Assembly: GCA_020050375.1 (NCBI GenBank)
Contig: JAGVKR010000785.1
Span: 1-10,484 of the forward strand
DNA: 10,484 nt
Source of the DNA: Planctomycetales bacterium
GTDB taxonomy: Bacteria; Planctomycetota; Planctomycetia; Planctomycetales; Planctomycetaceae
Direction of reading: 5' to 3'
The notes under the pieces were generated by a model that was given only the letters and a program-made list of their open reading frames with translations, searched no databases and had not been told where the DNA came from. This document shows positions 1-6,227 of the stretch, in pieces. Each line of letters starts with the position of its first letter. Positions within the stretch are counted from its first letter, which is position 1. Both the position numbers and the translations under genes were made by a program.

Positions 1-236
1 CGGGCTTCGACCGCCTGGAGCCGGTCGAGAAGGGCGAATGGCGGAAGTTTTGTCTCGAGCGTCGCGGCCGCGTTGAGAAAGCCGCCTCCCGCGTTACCAC
101 CGACTGCGACCGTTCGATAAAACCGGCTGACGGAGCGCACGACCGAGTCGGAGTCGTTCAGGAGCTCGAGAGCTCGGCGAAATGTCGCCGGCACTGAGCC
201 GAGATTTCCGCCCAGACCGATCTGACTGCGGGGCAT
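1..236 (-). CDS. folK: 2-amino-4-hydroxy-6-hydroxymethyldihydropteridine diphosphokinase (HPPK), N-terminal part; runs off left edge
   Basis: Seen: reading the minus strand from an ATG at 236 gives 78 uninterrupted codons to the window edge. The protein opens MPRSQIGLGGNLGS, then ATFRRALELL, VSRFYRT (residues 36-42), FLNAA (53-57) and LLDRLQAVE (69-77). Known: HPPK transfers pyrophosphate from ATP to 6-hydroxymethyl-dihydropterin in cytosolic folate synthesis. The family has an N-terminal LGSNLGD loop, an S-x-x-Y-x-T strand, FLN and an LLxxLQxIE helix, all in this order and spacing. The Ser of LGSNLG is Gly here. The second signature with the metal-binding DLD lies beyond the edge and cannot be checked. 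The upstream in-frame sequence reaches a TAG with no other ATG, so the start is well constrained despite a poor Shine-Dalgarno. It follows the Flp pilin gene by 48 bp on the same strand and may share its transcript. Confidence 0.88.
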   Translation of the reverse strand, partial: MPRSQIGLGGNLGSVPATFRRALELLNDSDSVVRSVSRFYRTVAVGGNAGGGFLNAAATLETKLPPFALLDRLQAVEA

Positions 237-284
237 AAGAGACGTAAGCGGAGCATGGAACGAAAACCCGCGCGCATCGTTATT

Positions 285-464
285 CTATGAGCCGAATCCC
301 ACACCTTGCAACGCCGTATGGTTCGAGCTGAACATCCCTCCGGTGCCTGAGCCGACGGTGGCGACCGCACCGATCACCGCCAGGAGAATCAGCGCCAGCA
401 TGACTGAATACTCGACAGCAGTGGCTGCGTGTTCCTCGCGCAGCAAAGACAGGATCGGTTTCAT
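285..464 (-). CDS. Flp/Fap-type pilin, small type IVb pilin subunit
   Basis: Seen: a 59-aa protein starting MKPILSLLREEH, then AATAVEY (residues 13-19), a hydrophobic helix of about 20 residues (SVMLALILLAVIGAVATV) and a short polar Ser/Gly-rich tail. The start at 464 is chosen over the upstream ATG at 512 because GAGGA lies 7 nt before it (472-476) and because it gives the usual short basic leader. Known: Flp prepilins are cut by a TadV/CpaA-type peptidase before a segment with Glu at +5 and Tyr at +6, and are assembled by the Tad machinery. E18 and Y19 fit cleavage between A13 and A14. The usual Gly at -1 is Ala here. No tad/cpa assembly gene is in the window, so the pilin is either an orphan or served by a distant locus. 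Role in adhesion is inferred from family only. Confidence 0.85.
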   Translation of the reverse strand: MKPILSLLREEHAATAVEYSVMLALILLAVIGAVATVGSGTGGMFSSNHTALQGVGFGS

Positions 465-703
465 GGGAGTTTCCTCAATGCTGTGACATCCGGCTTCTCG
501 AAGCGCCTGCACAATTCGACCAATCAGTGATGTGCTTCTTCCAACCCTACGTCGCGTTTTGCGACCGTCAAATCTGGTTCAGGAGTTTCAGTTCACCCGC
601 TCGCGCCGGCACGGCCCGATCCCGAAGAAACGTCAAAAGCGGCACAATCGGATCGAGGCATGCGATGCACTTTGTGATTCGGACGTGCAAACTTCAGGTG
701 AGA

Positions 704-795
704 CTTGAGGCTTGCGGCTTGAGTCCTGTGGCATGATTGCCGGCTGGCGCCGGGCGTTTCTCAAGCCTCGGGCCGCAAGCCTCAGGCCGCAAGCC
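704..795. repeat. Structured intergenic repeat: interrupted palindrome plus 14-bp tandem repeat
   Basis: Seen: TGAGGCTTGCGGC at 706-718 is an exact reverse complement of 772-784. Inside it, TTGAG at 719-723 pairs with CTCAA at 760-764. The right arm is duplicated: CCTCGGGCCGCAAG (766-779) is followed at once by CCTCAGGCCGCAAG (780-793), 13 of 14 identical. A smaller CCGG/CCGG pair (740-743/750-753) sits in the loop. The whole could fold into one long hairpin ending about 120 nt upstream of infA. Inference: a dispersed repeat, or a leader structure if infA is transcribed from further upstream. Confidence 0.7.
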
Positions 796-829
796 ATGCC
801 CGTCCAATCGTTTCGGCGACTCCTCACTC

Positions 830-858
830 TTGAGTTGCGCGCCATCTCCTGCCAGAAT
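830..858 (+). promoter_or_regulatory. Candidate sigma70-type promoter of infA
   Basis: TTGAGT at 830-835 and CAGAAT at 853-858 are separated by 17 bp. Each matches four of six consensus bases, and the pair lies about 55 bp before the infA start codon. This is a weak match found by eye. Confidence 0.3.
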
Positions 859-912
859 CTACGCTTTCGACGGAAGTCGGCCGATCCCCCGCTACAACCT
901 GACAGGAGCTGT

Positions 913-1131
913 ATGCCGAAAGAAGAAGGTATTCCCATGGACGGTGTCGTCACCAAAGCGCTGGCGAACACCCAATTTGTCGTGAAACTCGACGTGGGAC
1001 ACGAAGTCATGGCGCACGTGGCGGGCCGCATGCGGAAGAATTTCATCCGAATCGTTCCCGGTGATCGCGTGACGGTCGAGGTCTCGCCGTACGATCCCAA
1101 ACGGGGTCGCATCGTCTTCCGCGAACGCTAA
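913..1131 (+). CDS. infA: Translation initiation factor IF-1
   Basis: Seen: a 72-aa protein beginning MPKEEGIPMDGVV, with FVVKLDVGHEVMAHVAGRMRK, then NFIRIVPGDRVTVEVSPYD and ending KGRIV-like in KRGRIVFRER. Known: IF-1 is an OB-fold protein that sits in the ribosomal A site during initiation and cooperates with IF-2 and IF-3. The HV(S/A)GKMRKN(F/Y)IRI and GDKVTVE(L)(S/T)PYD motifs are diagnostic, and 72 aa equals the usual length. The start at 913 has AGGAG at 904-908, only 4 nt away. A second ATG at 937 has its own purine-rich AAGAAGG (923-929) before it, but starting there would remove the conserved M-x-KED-like N-terminus, so 913 is preferred. rnhA follows after 10 bp and is probably co-transcribed. 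Here infA is not among ribosomal protein genes. Confidence 0.97.
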   Translation: MPKEEGIPMDGVVTKALANTQFVVKLDVGHEVMAHVAGRMRKNFIRIVPGDRVTVEVSPYDPKRGRIVFRER

Positions 1132-1141
1132 TCGGGTCGCC

Positions 1142-1618
1142 ATGCCGTCCGAGCCGACTTCCGCTGCGCTCCCGTTCGTCCAGCTCTTCACCGATGGGGC
1201 TTGCTCGGGCAACCCTGGACCGGGTGGCTGGGCTTATATCCTCAGGCATCCTGCCAGCGGCAAGGCGGTCGAGGCCTCGGGAGGCGAAGCCGAATCGACG
1301 AACAACCGTATGGAGCTTCAGGCGCTGATCTCGGGACTCGAAGCCCTCAAGCGCCGCTCCGACGTCGAGATCATCACCGACAGCGAGTACGTGGCGCGCG
1401 GCTGCCGCGAGTGGCTCCCGAGGTGGAAGAAAAACGGCTGGCGCCGCCGTGAAGGAAAGCAGCTCAAACCTCTCAAGAACGAAGAGCACTGGCGCAAGCT
1501 CGACGAGCTGTTGGCCGGGCATCAGGTGCGGTTCACCGTCGTGCGCGGCCACAGCGGCCACCCGGAGAACGAACGCTGCGATGAGTTGGCGGTGGAGGCG
1601 GCTCGACGGTTTGCGTGA
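1142..1618 (+). CDS. rnhA: Ribonuclease HI
   Basis: Seen: 158 aa with FTDGACSGNPGPGGW (residues 16-30), NNRMEL (54-59), ITDSEYV (78-84), the basic handle WKKNGWRRREGK (95-106) and GHSGHPENERCDELA (136-150). The catalytic acids D18, E58, D80 and D147 are all present, as is H137, the equivalent of E. coli H124. Known: RNase HI cleaves the RNA strand of RNA-DNA hybrids with two metal ions, removing R-loops and helping primer removal, in the cytosol. Length is close to the 155 aa of E. coli and the protein looks intact. The ATG at 1142 has no strong Shine-Dalgarno, so translation may be coupled to infA, whose stop is 10 bp upstream. It converges on the oxidoreductase gene across the palindrome at 1637-1756. 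Confidence 0.96.
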   Translation: MPSEPTSAALPFVQLFTDGACSGNPGPGGWAYILRHPASGKAVEASGGEAESTNNRMELQALISGLEALKRRSDVEIITDSEYVARGCREWLPRWKKNGWRRREGKQLKPLKNEEHWRKLDELLAGHQVRFTVVRGHSGHPENERCDELAVEAARRFA

Positions 1619-1636
1619 GTGTCCGTCACGAAGGTC

Positions 1637-1756
1637 GAATGACGAAATTCAAATGTCCAGGGAAAGACAACCATCAAAAAACGAAACGTGCCGGCGGCTT
1701 TTTGGTTTTTGTCTTTCGGATTTCATTAGACATTTGATTTTCGAGCTTCATCATTC
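1637..1756. repeat. AT-rich imperfect palindrome between convergent genes
   Basis: Seen: the ends GAATGA (1637-1642) and TCATTC (1751-1756) are inverted. Further in, TCAAATGTC (1649-1657) matches GACATTTGA (1729-1737) and GAAAGACAA (1662-1670) matches TTGTCTTTC (1709-1717), all exactly inverted. The centre is GC-rich (GCCGGCGGC, 1690-1698) with A-rich sequence on one side and T-rich on the other. The element fills the space between the rnhA stop and the convergent oxidoreductase stop and is clearly more AT-rich than its neighbours. A central hairpin followed by T-runs could act as a bidirectional terminator. The nested ends also resemble a non-autonomous mobile palindrome. Both roles are inferred. 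Confidence 0.7.
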
Positions 1757-2860
1757 CTAAGGCAGCATCGCCAGCGGGTGCTTGCGGTTATCAAGGGGCA
1801 GAATCACCGGTTGCTGCAGCCGGTGCGACTCGAAGACCCCCATGATCATCTCCACGGTCGTGCGGCCTTCATACATGTTGCAGAGCGGCTGACGATCGTT
1901 CTCGATCGCTGCAATCAGGTCTTTGACCGCCACGACATTGCCGATTGCGTTTCCGCCGGGGAGCGTCTCGGGCTTGTCGACGCCCGCTGACGTGACCGGC
2001 TGCCATTTTGCTCCACTGCGCGCCGGCGACCAGCCGGGATCCGCCAGAAAATGCACCGCCGGCAGATATCCCGACAGGTATTCGATGATCCCTTTCGAGC
2101 CGAAGATCTGCACGGCGAACCGGGCGGGATTCCCGCCGAGCCCCTTGTAAGACCCAAAGAACCCGTTGATCCCGCTCGTAAAGCGGTATTGAGCCTGGAT
2201 ACCGTCTCCGGCGAGGGGCCCCAGCCCCTCTCTGCCTTCGGCGACGTCGAGCTTCGCCACGGGGCGTCCCTTCTGCGTCATCATTCCGAAGCAGGAGATC
2301 GGCTGGCCGGCAAAAACCGTCATCATGTTCAACATGTGACTTCCGAGCACCCACAGGTCCTCGCCTCCACCGCGCTGATCTTCCTTGCCGCGGGCCCGCA
2401 CTTCGAGGACTGTCCCCAACCGGCCCTCGGCGATCAACCCCTGCACGACAGGAATGATCGGGCAATACCGAGTCTGATGCGCGAGCGCCAGCTTGGTGTG
2501 CGTCATCTCGCAAGTGCGGACGATTCGGTCGGCTTCTTCGAGCGTTCGGCAAAAGGGCTTTTCCATGTAGACATGGATGCCCCGTTCGGCGCACGCCATC
2601 GCGAACTCAACATGCCGATCGATCCACCGCGGCCCAATCGCAACGATCTGCGGCTTTTCCTTTTCGAGCATCTCGCGGTAGTCGGTGTATGATGTTCGGG
2701 CGCCGGTGCGGGCCGCCGCTTTGGCGCGCCCTTCGTCGTTCTCGTCGGCGACGGCGATCACCTCGGTCGCGGGGACTTCCTTCCAGACGGTGTCGATTCC
2801 GTGGCCGTAGTCTCCGCGACCCGTGCTACCGATGACGCCGACGCGATACTTCTCAGCCAT
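1757..2860 (-). CDS. Gfo/Idh/MocA family NAD(P)-dependent oxidoreductase
   Basis: Seen: 367 aa. The N-terminal Rossmann strand-loop [17 protein letters not shown] lies at residues 5-21, an acidic strand end at VIAVADEN (34-41), then VAIGPRW (73-79) and the family motif YMEKPF (98-103). The C-terminal half contains GSHMLNMM and a beta-rich region typical of the GFO_IDH_MocA C-terminal domain. Known: members oxidise or reduce sugars, inositols or related cyclic polyols using NAD(P); the EKP lysine is catalytic. Substrate cannot be read from sequence. There is no Tat or Sec signal, unlike many planctomycete paralogues, so it should be cytosolic. The start at 2860 is chosen because GGGGAG lies 7 nt upstream (2868-2873) and the protein then begins right at the Rossmann fold; the ATG at 2974 would add an unconserved 38-residue tail. 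It diverges from the ABC transporter genes, which may suggest linked regulation. Confidence 0.93.
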   Translation of the reverse strand: MAEKYRVGVIGSTGRGDYGHGIDTVWKEVPATEVIAVADENDEGRAKAAARTGARTSYTDYREMLEKEKPQIVAIGPRWIDRHVEFAMACAERGIHVYMEKPFCRTLEEADRIVRTCEMTHTKLALAHQTRYCPIIPVVQGLIAEGRLGTVLEVRARGKEDQRGGGEDLWVLGSHMLNMMTVFAGQPISCFGMMTQKGRPVAKLDVAEGREGLGPLAGDGIQAQYRFTSGINGFFGSYKGLGGNPARFAVQIFGSKGIIEYLSGYLPAVHFLADPGWSPARSGAKWQPVTSAGVDKPETLPGGNAIGNVVAVKDLIAAIENDRQPLCNMYEGRTTVEMIMGVFESHRLQQPVILPLDNRKHPLAMLP

Positions 2861-2947
2861 CTCGGTTCTCCCCGAATCAATGTTCGCACAGATGAAGCTG
2901 GCCCTGTCGCCGACCCGCGGGCCGCCGGTCCGAAACGTTGCACTATT

Positions 2948-2962
2948 GTGCGTCGATCGCAC
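2948..2962. promoter_or_regulatory. 15-bp dyad in the divergent intergenic region, possible operator
   Basis: GTGCG-TCGAT-CGCAC is a perfect 5-bp inverted repeat around a 5-bp centre, midway between the divergent oxidoreductase and binding-protein genes. It overlaps a weak minus-strand promoter match (TTGCAG, 18-bp gap, CACAAT). An operator role is only a guess from position. Confidence 0.25.
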
Positions 2963-2992
2963 CATGCGCTGCAAGCGAATGCGCGAATACTC

Positions 2993-3021
2993 TTGCCCGA
3001 TTGGGGCGCGTCTGACAGAAT
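2993..3021 (+). promoter_or_regulatory. Candidate promoter of the ABC transporter genes
   Basis: TTGCCC (2993-2998) and CAGAAT (3016-3021) are 17 bp apart and end about 55 bp before the binding-protein start. The -10 hexamer is the same as in the infA candidate. Found by eye; weak. Confidence 0.28.
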
Positions 3022-3076
3022 CACCGTCGCTCGATGGAGAGTTAAGGACAATGCCTGAATCAAGGATGCTGTCACG

Positions 3077-5038
3077 ATGAATGTTTCCCGCTGGTTTGCG
3101 TGGTCTGCACTATCCGTGTTTCTTGGAGCGGGACTGGCAGGTTGTTCCGGCGGCGACAAGAAGGCCGAAGACGCGGCTCCGCCGAAGGAATCCGCCGCGA
3201 ATGAATCGCCCGCGGGGACTCCCGAACCGGGCGAGAAAGAGGAAGTTCTCCTTGAGCCGTTCGATCCCCCGACGCTGGCAGAGCTGGACGCAAAAGCCCA
3301 ATGGGAGCCTCAGCCGGTCGGCGACACGCTCCAGATGATGCGTGCGAAGCAGGCGAAAGAGACGCCGCTCGTTTCCGTTGAAGAGGCTCTGAAACTTCGC
3401 AACACGTCGCCCGACCTCAACGACAAGATTCTCAGCGTTCTCGGCCGAGTTGCAACGGATGACGCTCAGGCCGACTTCGACGCCGTGATCAATCGGCATA
3501 GCCGCGTCGACGTTCGCAGCACGAATCCCATTCTCACCAGCTCTTTCGCAGAGATTGATATCAACGGATTGACCGGCTTCGGGATGTTCGGATTTGACTG
3601 GAACCTGGAGCCGCTCGCGACGTCGGAAACGGTCAAATCGTGGGAGGCGAGCAAAGACCGCCTGTACGACAAGGTTGTCCTGCGCGACGACCTCACCTGG
3701 TCGGACGGGAAGCCGATCACCGCTCACGATATCGTCTTTACGTTTCAGACGATCATGAATCCCAAAGTCCCTGTGCCCGCCGTCCGGGCCGGAACCGACA
3801 AACTCCGCTGGATCCACGCGTACGACGACCACACTGTCGTTTTTTTTCATAAGGAATCGCTGGCGACAAACGTCTGGAATGTCAATTTTCCCATCATCCC
3901 AAAACACGTCTACGAAGAGTCGCTCAAGAAGGATGTGACGCTCAAGGACAGCGACTACCACGTCCAGCTCGAGGACAACCCCGTCTGCGGCGGGGCATAC
4001 ACGATCTCGAAGCGCACTCGCGGACAGGAGATCGTTTTGACGCGGCGCGATAGCTGGTACATGCACAACGGGAAGCAGGTCCGCGAAAAGCCGTATTTCA
4101 AGGAAGTTCGGTTCCGCATCATCGAAGACCCGAACATTGCGCTGCTCGCGCTCAAGAACGGCGAGATCGACGAGATGGAGCTCAATCCCGAGCAGTGGCG
4201 AACGCAGACCACCGACGACGAGTTCTACCGCTTGAACACGAAGGCATCGGGAGTCGAATGGACCGGCTTTCAATTCCTCTGGAACCTGAAGACTCCATTT
4301 TTCTCGGACATCCGCGTCCGCCGCGCGATGGCGTACGCCTTCAACTACAAGGAAATGCTGGACACGCTGTTTTACGGGCTCTATCAGCCGAGTAACGGCA
4401 TCTTCTACAACGGCGCGTGGATGGCACCGACGAACCCCGCGCCCCCTTACACGCAAGACCTCGACAAGGCCGAGCAACTGCTCGACGATGCCGGCTGGCA
4501 GGACCACGATGGCGATGGGATTCGCGACAAAGAAATCAACGGGAAGCTCGAGAAGTTTGAATTTGGAATTGTCGTCCCCACGATTCCCGAGCGCATCAAG
4601 GTTTGCACATTGCTGAAGGAGAATCTCGCCCAGATCGGCATCATTTGCAACGTGCGACCGATCGAGTTCGCCGTGCTCCAGGAAAAAATGATGAATCACG
4701 AATTCCAGGCAGCCTTCGGCGGCTGGGGGACCGGCTCGGATCCCGATACATCCGAGAACATCTGGGGCACCGGCCACGAACGTAACTACGGGTTCTATTC
4801 GAACAAAGAAGTCGACAAGCTCTTCGATTTGGGCCGCAAGGAGTTCGACCGCAAAAAGCGCGGTGCCCTCTACGCGAAGATTCACGAGCTGACTTACGCC
4901 GACCAGCCCTACACCTGGCTCTTTTACCGGAACTCGTTTTACGCCTTCAACAAGCAGTTGCGGGGCTACACGTTCAGCCCGCGCGGCCCTTACCACTACG
5001 GTCCGGGTTTCAGCAGCATCTACAAGGTCAAGCCATGA
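3077..5038 (+). CDS. Peptide-type ABC transporter substrate-binding lipoprotein (SBP_bac_5 family)
   Basis: Seen: 653 aa. A signal peptide (residues 1-22) ends in lipobox LAGC with the modified Cys at 23, followed by a Lys/Glu/Pro/Ala-rich linker to about residue 50 and a further unassigned segment to about 135. The SBP_bac_5 core then follows: LYDKVVLRDDLTWSDGKPIT (W208), HDIVFTF, a central region with RVRRAMAYAFNYKEML, then AEQLLDDAGWQDHDGDGIRD (476-484 is a Ca-binding-like DHDGDGIRD loop) and a C-terminal lobe with WGTGSDPDTSENIW. Known: these proteins capture oligopeptides, dipeptides, nickel or related ligands in the periplasm and hand them to DppBC-type permeases. Ligand is not predictable here. 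AAGGA lies 10 nt before the ATG at 3077. It is longer than the usual 500-600 aa because of the N-terminal extension. Two permease genes follow. Confidence 0.94.
   Translation: MNVSRWFAWSALSVFLGAGLAGCSGGDKKAEDAAPPKESAANESPAGTPEPGEKEEVLLEPFDPPTLAELDAKAQWEPQPVGDTLQMMRAKQAKETPLVSVEEALKLRNTSPDLNDKILSVLGRVATDDAQADFDAVINRHSRVDVRSTNPILTSSFAEIDINGLTGFGMFGFDWNLEPLATSETVKSWEASKDRLYDKVVLRDDLTWSDGKPITAHDIVFTFQTIMNPKVPVPAVRAGTDKLRWIHAYDDHTVVFFHKESLATNVWNVNFPIIPKHVYEESLKKDVTLKDSDYHVQLEDNPVCGGAYTISKRTRGQEIVLTRRDSWYMHNGKQVREKPYFKEVRFRIIEDPNIALLALKNGEIDEMELNPEQWRTQTTDDEFYRLNTKASGVEWTGFQFLWNLKTPFFSDIRVRRAMAYAFNYKEMLDTLFYGLYQPSNGIFYNGAWMAPTNPAPPYTQDLDKAEQLLDDAGWQDHDGDGIRDKEINGKLEKFEFGIVVPTIPERIKVCTLLKENLAQIGIICNVRPIEFAVLQEKMMNHEFQAAFGGWGTGSDPDTSENIWGTGHERNYGFYSNKEVDKLFDLGRKEFDRKKRGALYAKIHELTYADQPYTWLFYRNSFYAFNKQLRGYTFSPRGPYHYGPGFSSIYKVKP
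3840..3847 (+). repeat. Run of eight T inside the binding-protein gene
   Basis: A T8 homopolymer codes for part of Val-Val-Phe-Phe-His within the SBP gene. The frame is intact here. Such runs can slip in replication or sequencing, so any frameshift reported in a relative should first be checked at this site. Confidence 0.6.
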
Positions 5039-5107
5039 CAAATCGTCACACCTGACCTGAACCGCTCGATTTCCGCCACGCCTCTTTCTGTCGCAAGCAC
5101 ACCACCT

Positions 5108-6085
5108 ATGCTGAATTACGTGATCCGCCGCCTGATGATCGGCGCTTTCACGCTGCTGCTCATAACGTTTGTGATTTTCGGCCTGATTCGCAACATGCCG
5201 GGCTCGCCGATCACGCTGGCGATGGGCGAGGATCCCAGCCGCAAAATCAGCGCGGCCGATCTTGAGCGTCTGCGGAAAAGCTATGGGCTCGACAAGCCGT
5301 GGCCCCAGGCTTACGTTGGCTGGGTCGGGCAGCTCCTTCAGGGAGACCTGGGGCGTTCGATCTCGCGCAAGCAGCCCGTGACGAAGCTCATCCAGGAGCG
5401 CGTCGGTCCGACGTTGCTTTTGTCGCTTACCTCAATTCTCCTCGCGTACATCCTCTCGACGCCGCTGGGGCTCTACGCCACCGTTCGCAGCGGCCATCTC
5501 GACGAACGAATCACGAGCGTGCTTTTGTACATGCTGTATTCATTGCCGTCGTTCGTTGGAGCGCTGTTTCTGCTGATCGTTTTTTATCAGAACCTCGAGT
5601 GGCTCCCGCTCCGGGGGATGACCGGAGACGATTACGAATCGCTGTCGGCGCTGGGCAAAGTCCTCGATATCGGAAGACATGCCATTCTTCCCATCACGTG
5701 CTACACGTATATCAGCCTGGCCTATGACGCCCGGTTCATCCGGGCCAACATGGCCGAGGTCGTGCGGCAGGATTACGTCCGCACGGCCCGGGCCAAGGGG
5801 GTCGGCCCGATGAGGGTGCTGGTCGTCCATGCCTTCCGCAACACGCTGATTCCGTTCGTCACACAGATCGGCTTGACGCTGCCGGCCCTCTTGAGCGGAT
5901 CGGTGATCCTCGAGCAGATCTTCTCGTGGCCGGGAATGGGGCGGCTGTTTTTCGAATCGATCGCAGAGCGCGATTACGCGACGATCATGGGTTTGACCCT
6001 GATGTTCTCGGTCCTGACGCTGGCCGGCCAACTGCTGGCCGATCTGCTGTATGCGCTGGTCGATCCGCGCATCAGTTATTCGTGA
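5108..6085 (+). CDS. ABC transporter permease, DppB/OppB/YejB type
   Basis: Seen: 325 aa starting MLNYVIRRL with a first membrane helix at about residues 9-28, the periplasmic segment with LRKSYGLDKPWPQAYVGWVG and GDLGRSI, and about five further helices in the C-terminal two thirds. The cytoplasmic EAA loop is EVVRQDYVRTARAKGVG at residues 217-233, followed by HAFRNTLIPFVT and the late motif EQIFSWPGMG. Known: this subunit pairs with a DppC-type permease to form the inner-membrane channel, and the EAA loop docks on the ATPase. Length is normal. The start lies 69 bp after the binding-protein stop with no clear Shine-Dalgarno; no closer in-frame start fits the conserved N-terminus. It belongs to the transporter operon, between the binding protein and the second permease. 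Confidence 0.95.
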   Translation: MLNYVIRRLMIGAFTLLLITFVIFGLIRNMPGSPITLAMGEDPSRKISAADLERLRKSYGLDKPWPQAYVGWVGQLLQGDLGRSISRKQPVTKLIQERVGPTLLLSLTSILLAYILSTPLGLYATVRSGHLDERITSVLLYMLYSLPSFVGALFLLIVFYQNLEWLPLRGMTGDDYESLSALGKVLDIGRHAILPITCYTYISLAYDARFIRANMAEVVRQDYVRTARAKGVGPMRVLVVHAFRNTLIPFVTQIGLTLPALLSGSVILEQIFSWPGMGRLFFESIAERDYATIMGLTLMFSVLTLAGQLLADLLYALVDPRISYS

Positions 6086-6128
6086 GAACGCGTGAAAGTC
6101 TCGATCAACAAGGCGTCGCACATAATCT

Positions 6129-6190
6129 GTCGTGTTGGCTTTAGCCAACACGATCCCAAAAATGTCGTGTGGACTGAAGTCCACACGACA
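6129..6190. repeat. Pair of related near-perfect hairpins between permease genes
   Basis: Seen: TCGTGTTGGCT (6130-6140), loop TT, AGCCAACACGA (6143-6153) is an 11-bp perfect stem. Nine bases later TGTCGTGTGGACT (6163-6175), loop GA, AGTCCACACGACA (6178-6190) is a 13-bp perfect stem. Both stems share the outer TGTCGTGT and differ in the inner bases, so they are diverged copies of one unit. They lie in the 142-bp gap inside the presumed transporter operon, where RNA hairpins could stabilise or attenuate the transcript. REP-like dispersed palindromes are the likeliest class; a RAYT transposase is not present in the window. Confidence 0.8.
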
Positions 6191-6227
6191 ACTTTCCACA
6201 CACTGTGAGCTTGCTTCGATCAGTCGC

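Larger units (their letters stand above)
465..912. other. 448-bp gene-free stretch between the Flp pilin gene and infA
   Basis: Short open frames here (527-736 plus; the upstream part of 633-1112 minus) encode no recognisable motif and lack ribosome binding sites. The stretch must hold the promoters of the divergent pilin and infA genes. It contains a small hairpin (GTCGC-N5-GCGAC, 551-565), a larger structured repeat (704-795, listed separately) and a weak promoter match before infA. No tRNA or riboswitch fold was recognised. Confidence 0.6.

Noticed and set aside
527..736. 69-aa plus-strand frame in the gap before infA
   Set aside because: No recognisable motif, no Shine-Dalgarno, and it ends inside the repeat; nothing supports it as a gene.
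704..795. CRISPR-like repeat array
   Set aside because: Only two adjacent 14-mers without spacers, plus an inverted arm; no cas gene.
633..1112. 159-codon minus-strand frame over infA
   Set aside because: It overlaps a certain IF-1 gene and the structured repeat, has no motif and no ribosome binding site.
1662..1717. tRNA or small structured RNA in the AT-rich palindrome
   Set aside because: No cloverleaf or CCA-adjacent acceptor stem could be drawn; the pairing is that of a simple long palindrome.
2861..2974. N-terminal extension of the oxidoreductase from an ATG at 2974
   Set aside because: A good ribosome binding site precedes the ATG at 2860, where the Rossmann fold begins; the added residues look like translated intergenic DNA.
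3110..5041. 643-codon open frame on the minus strand
   Set aside because: It lies wholly opposite the well-recognised binding-protein gene; its composition is that of an antisense shadow in GC-rich coding DNA and it shows no domain motif.
6132..6227. Longer second permease starting at 6132
   Set aside because: The extra codons read through the palindromic repeats and have no family support; 6228 fits the usual N-terminus.
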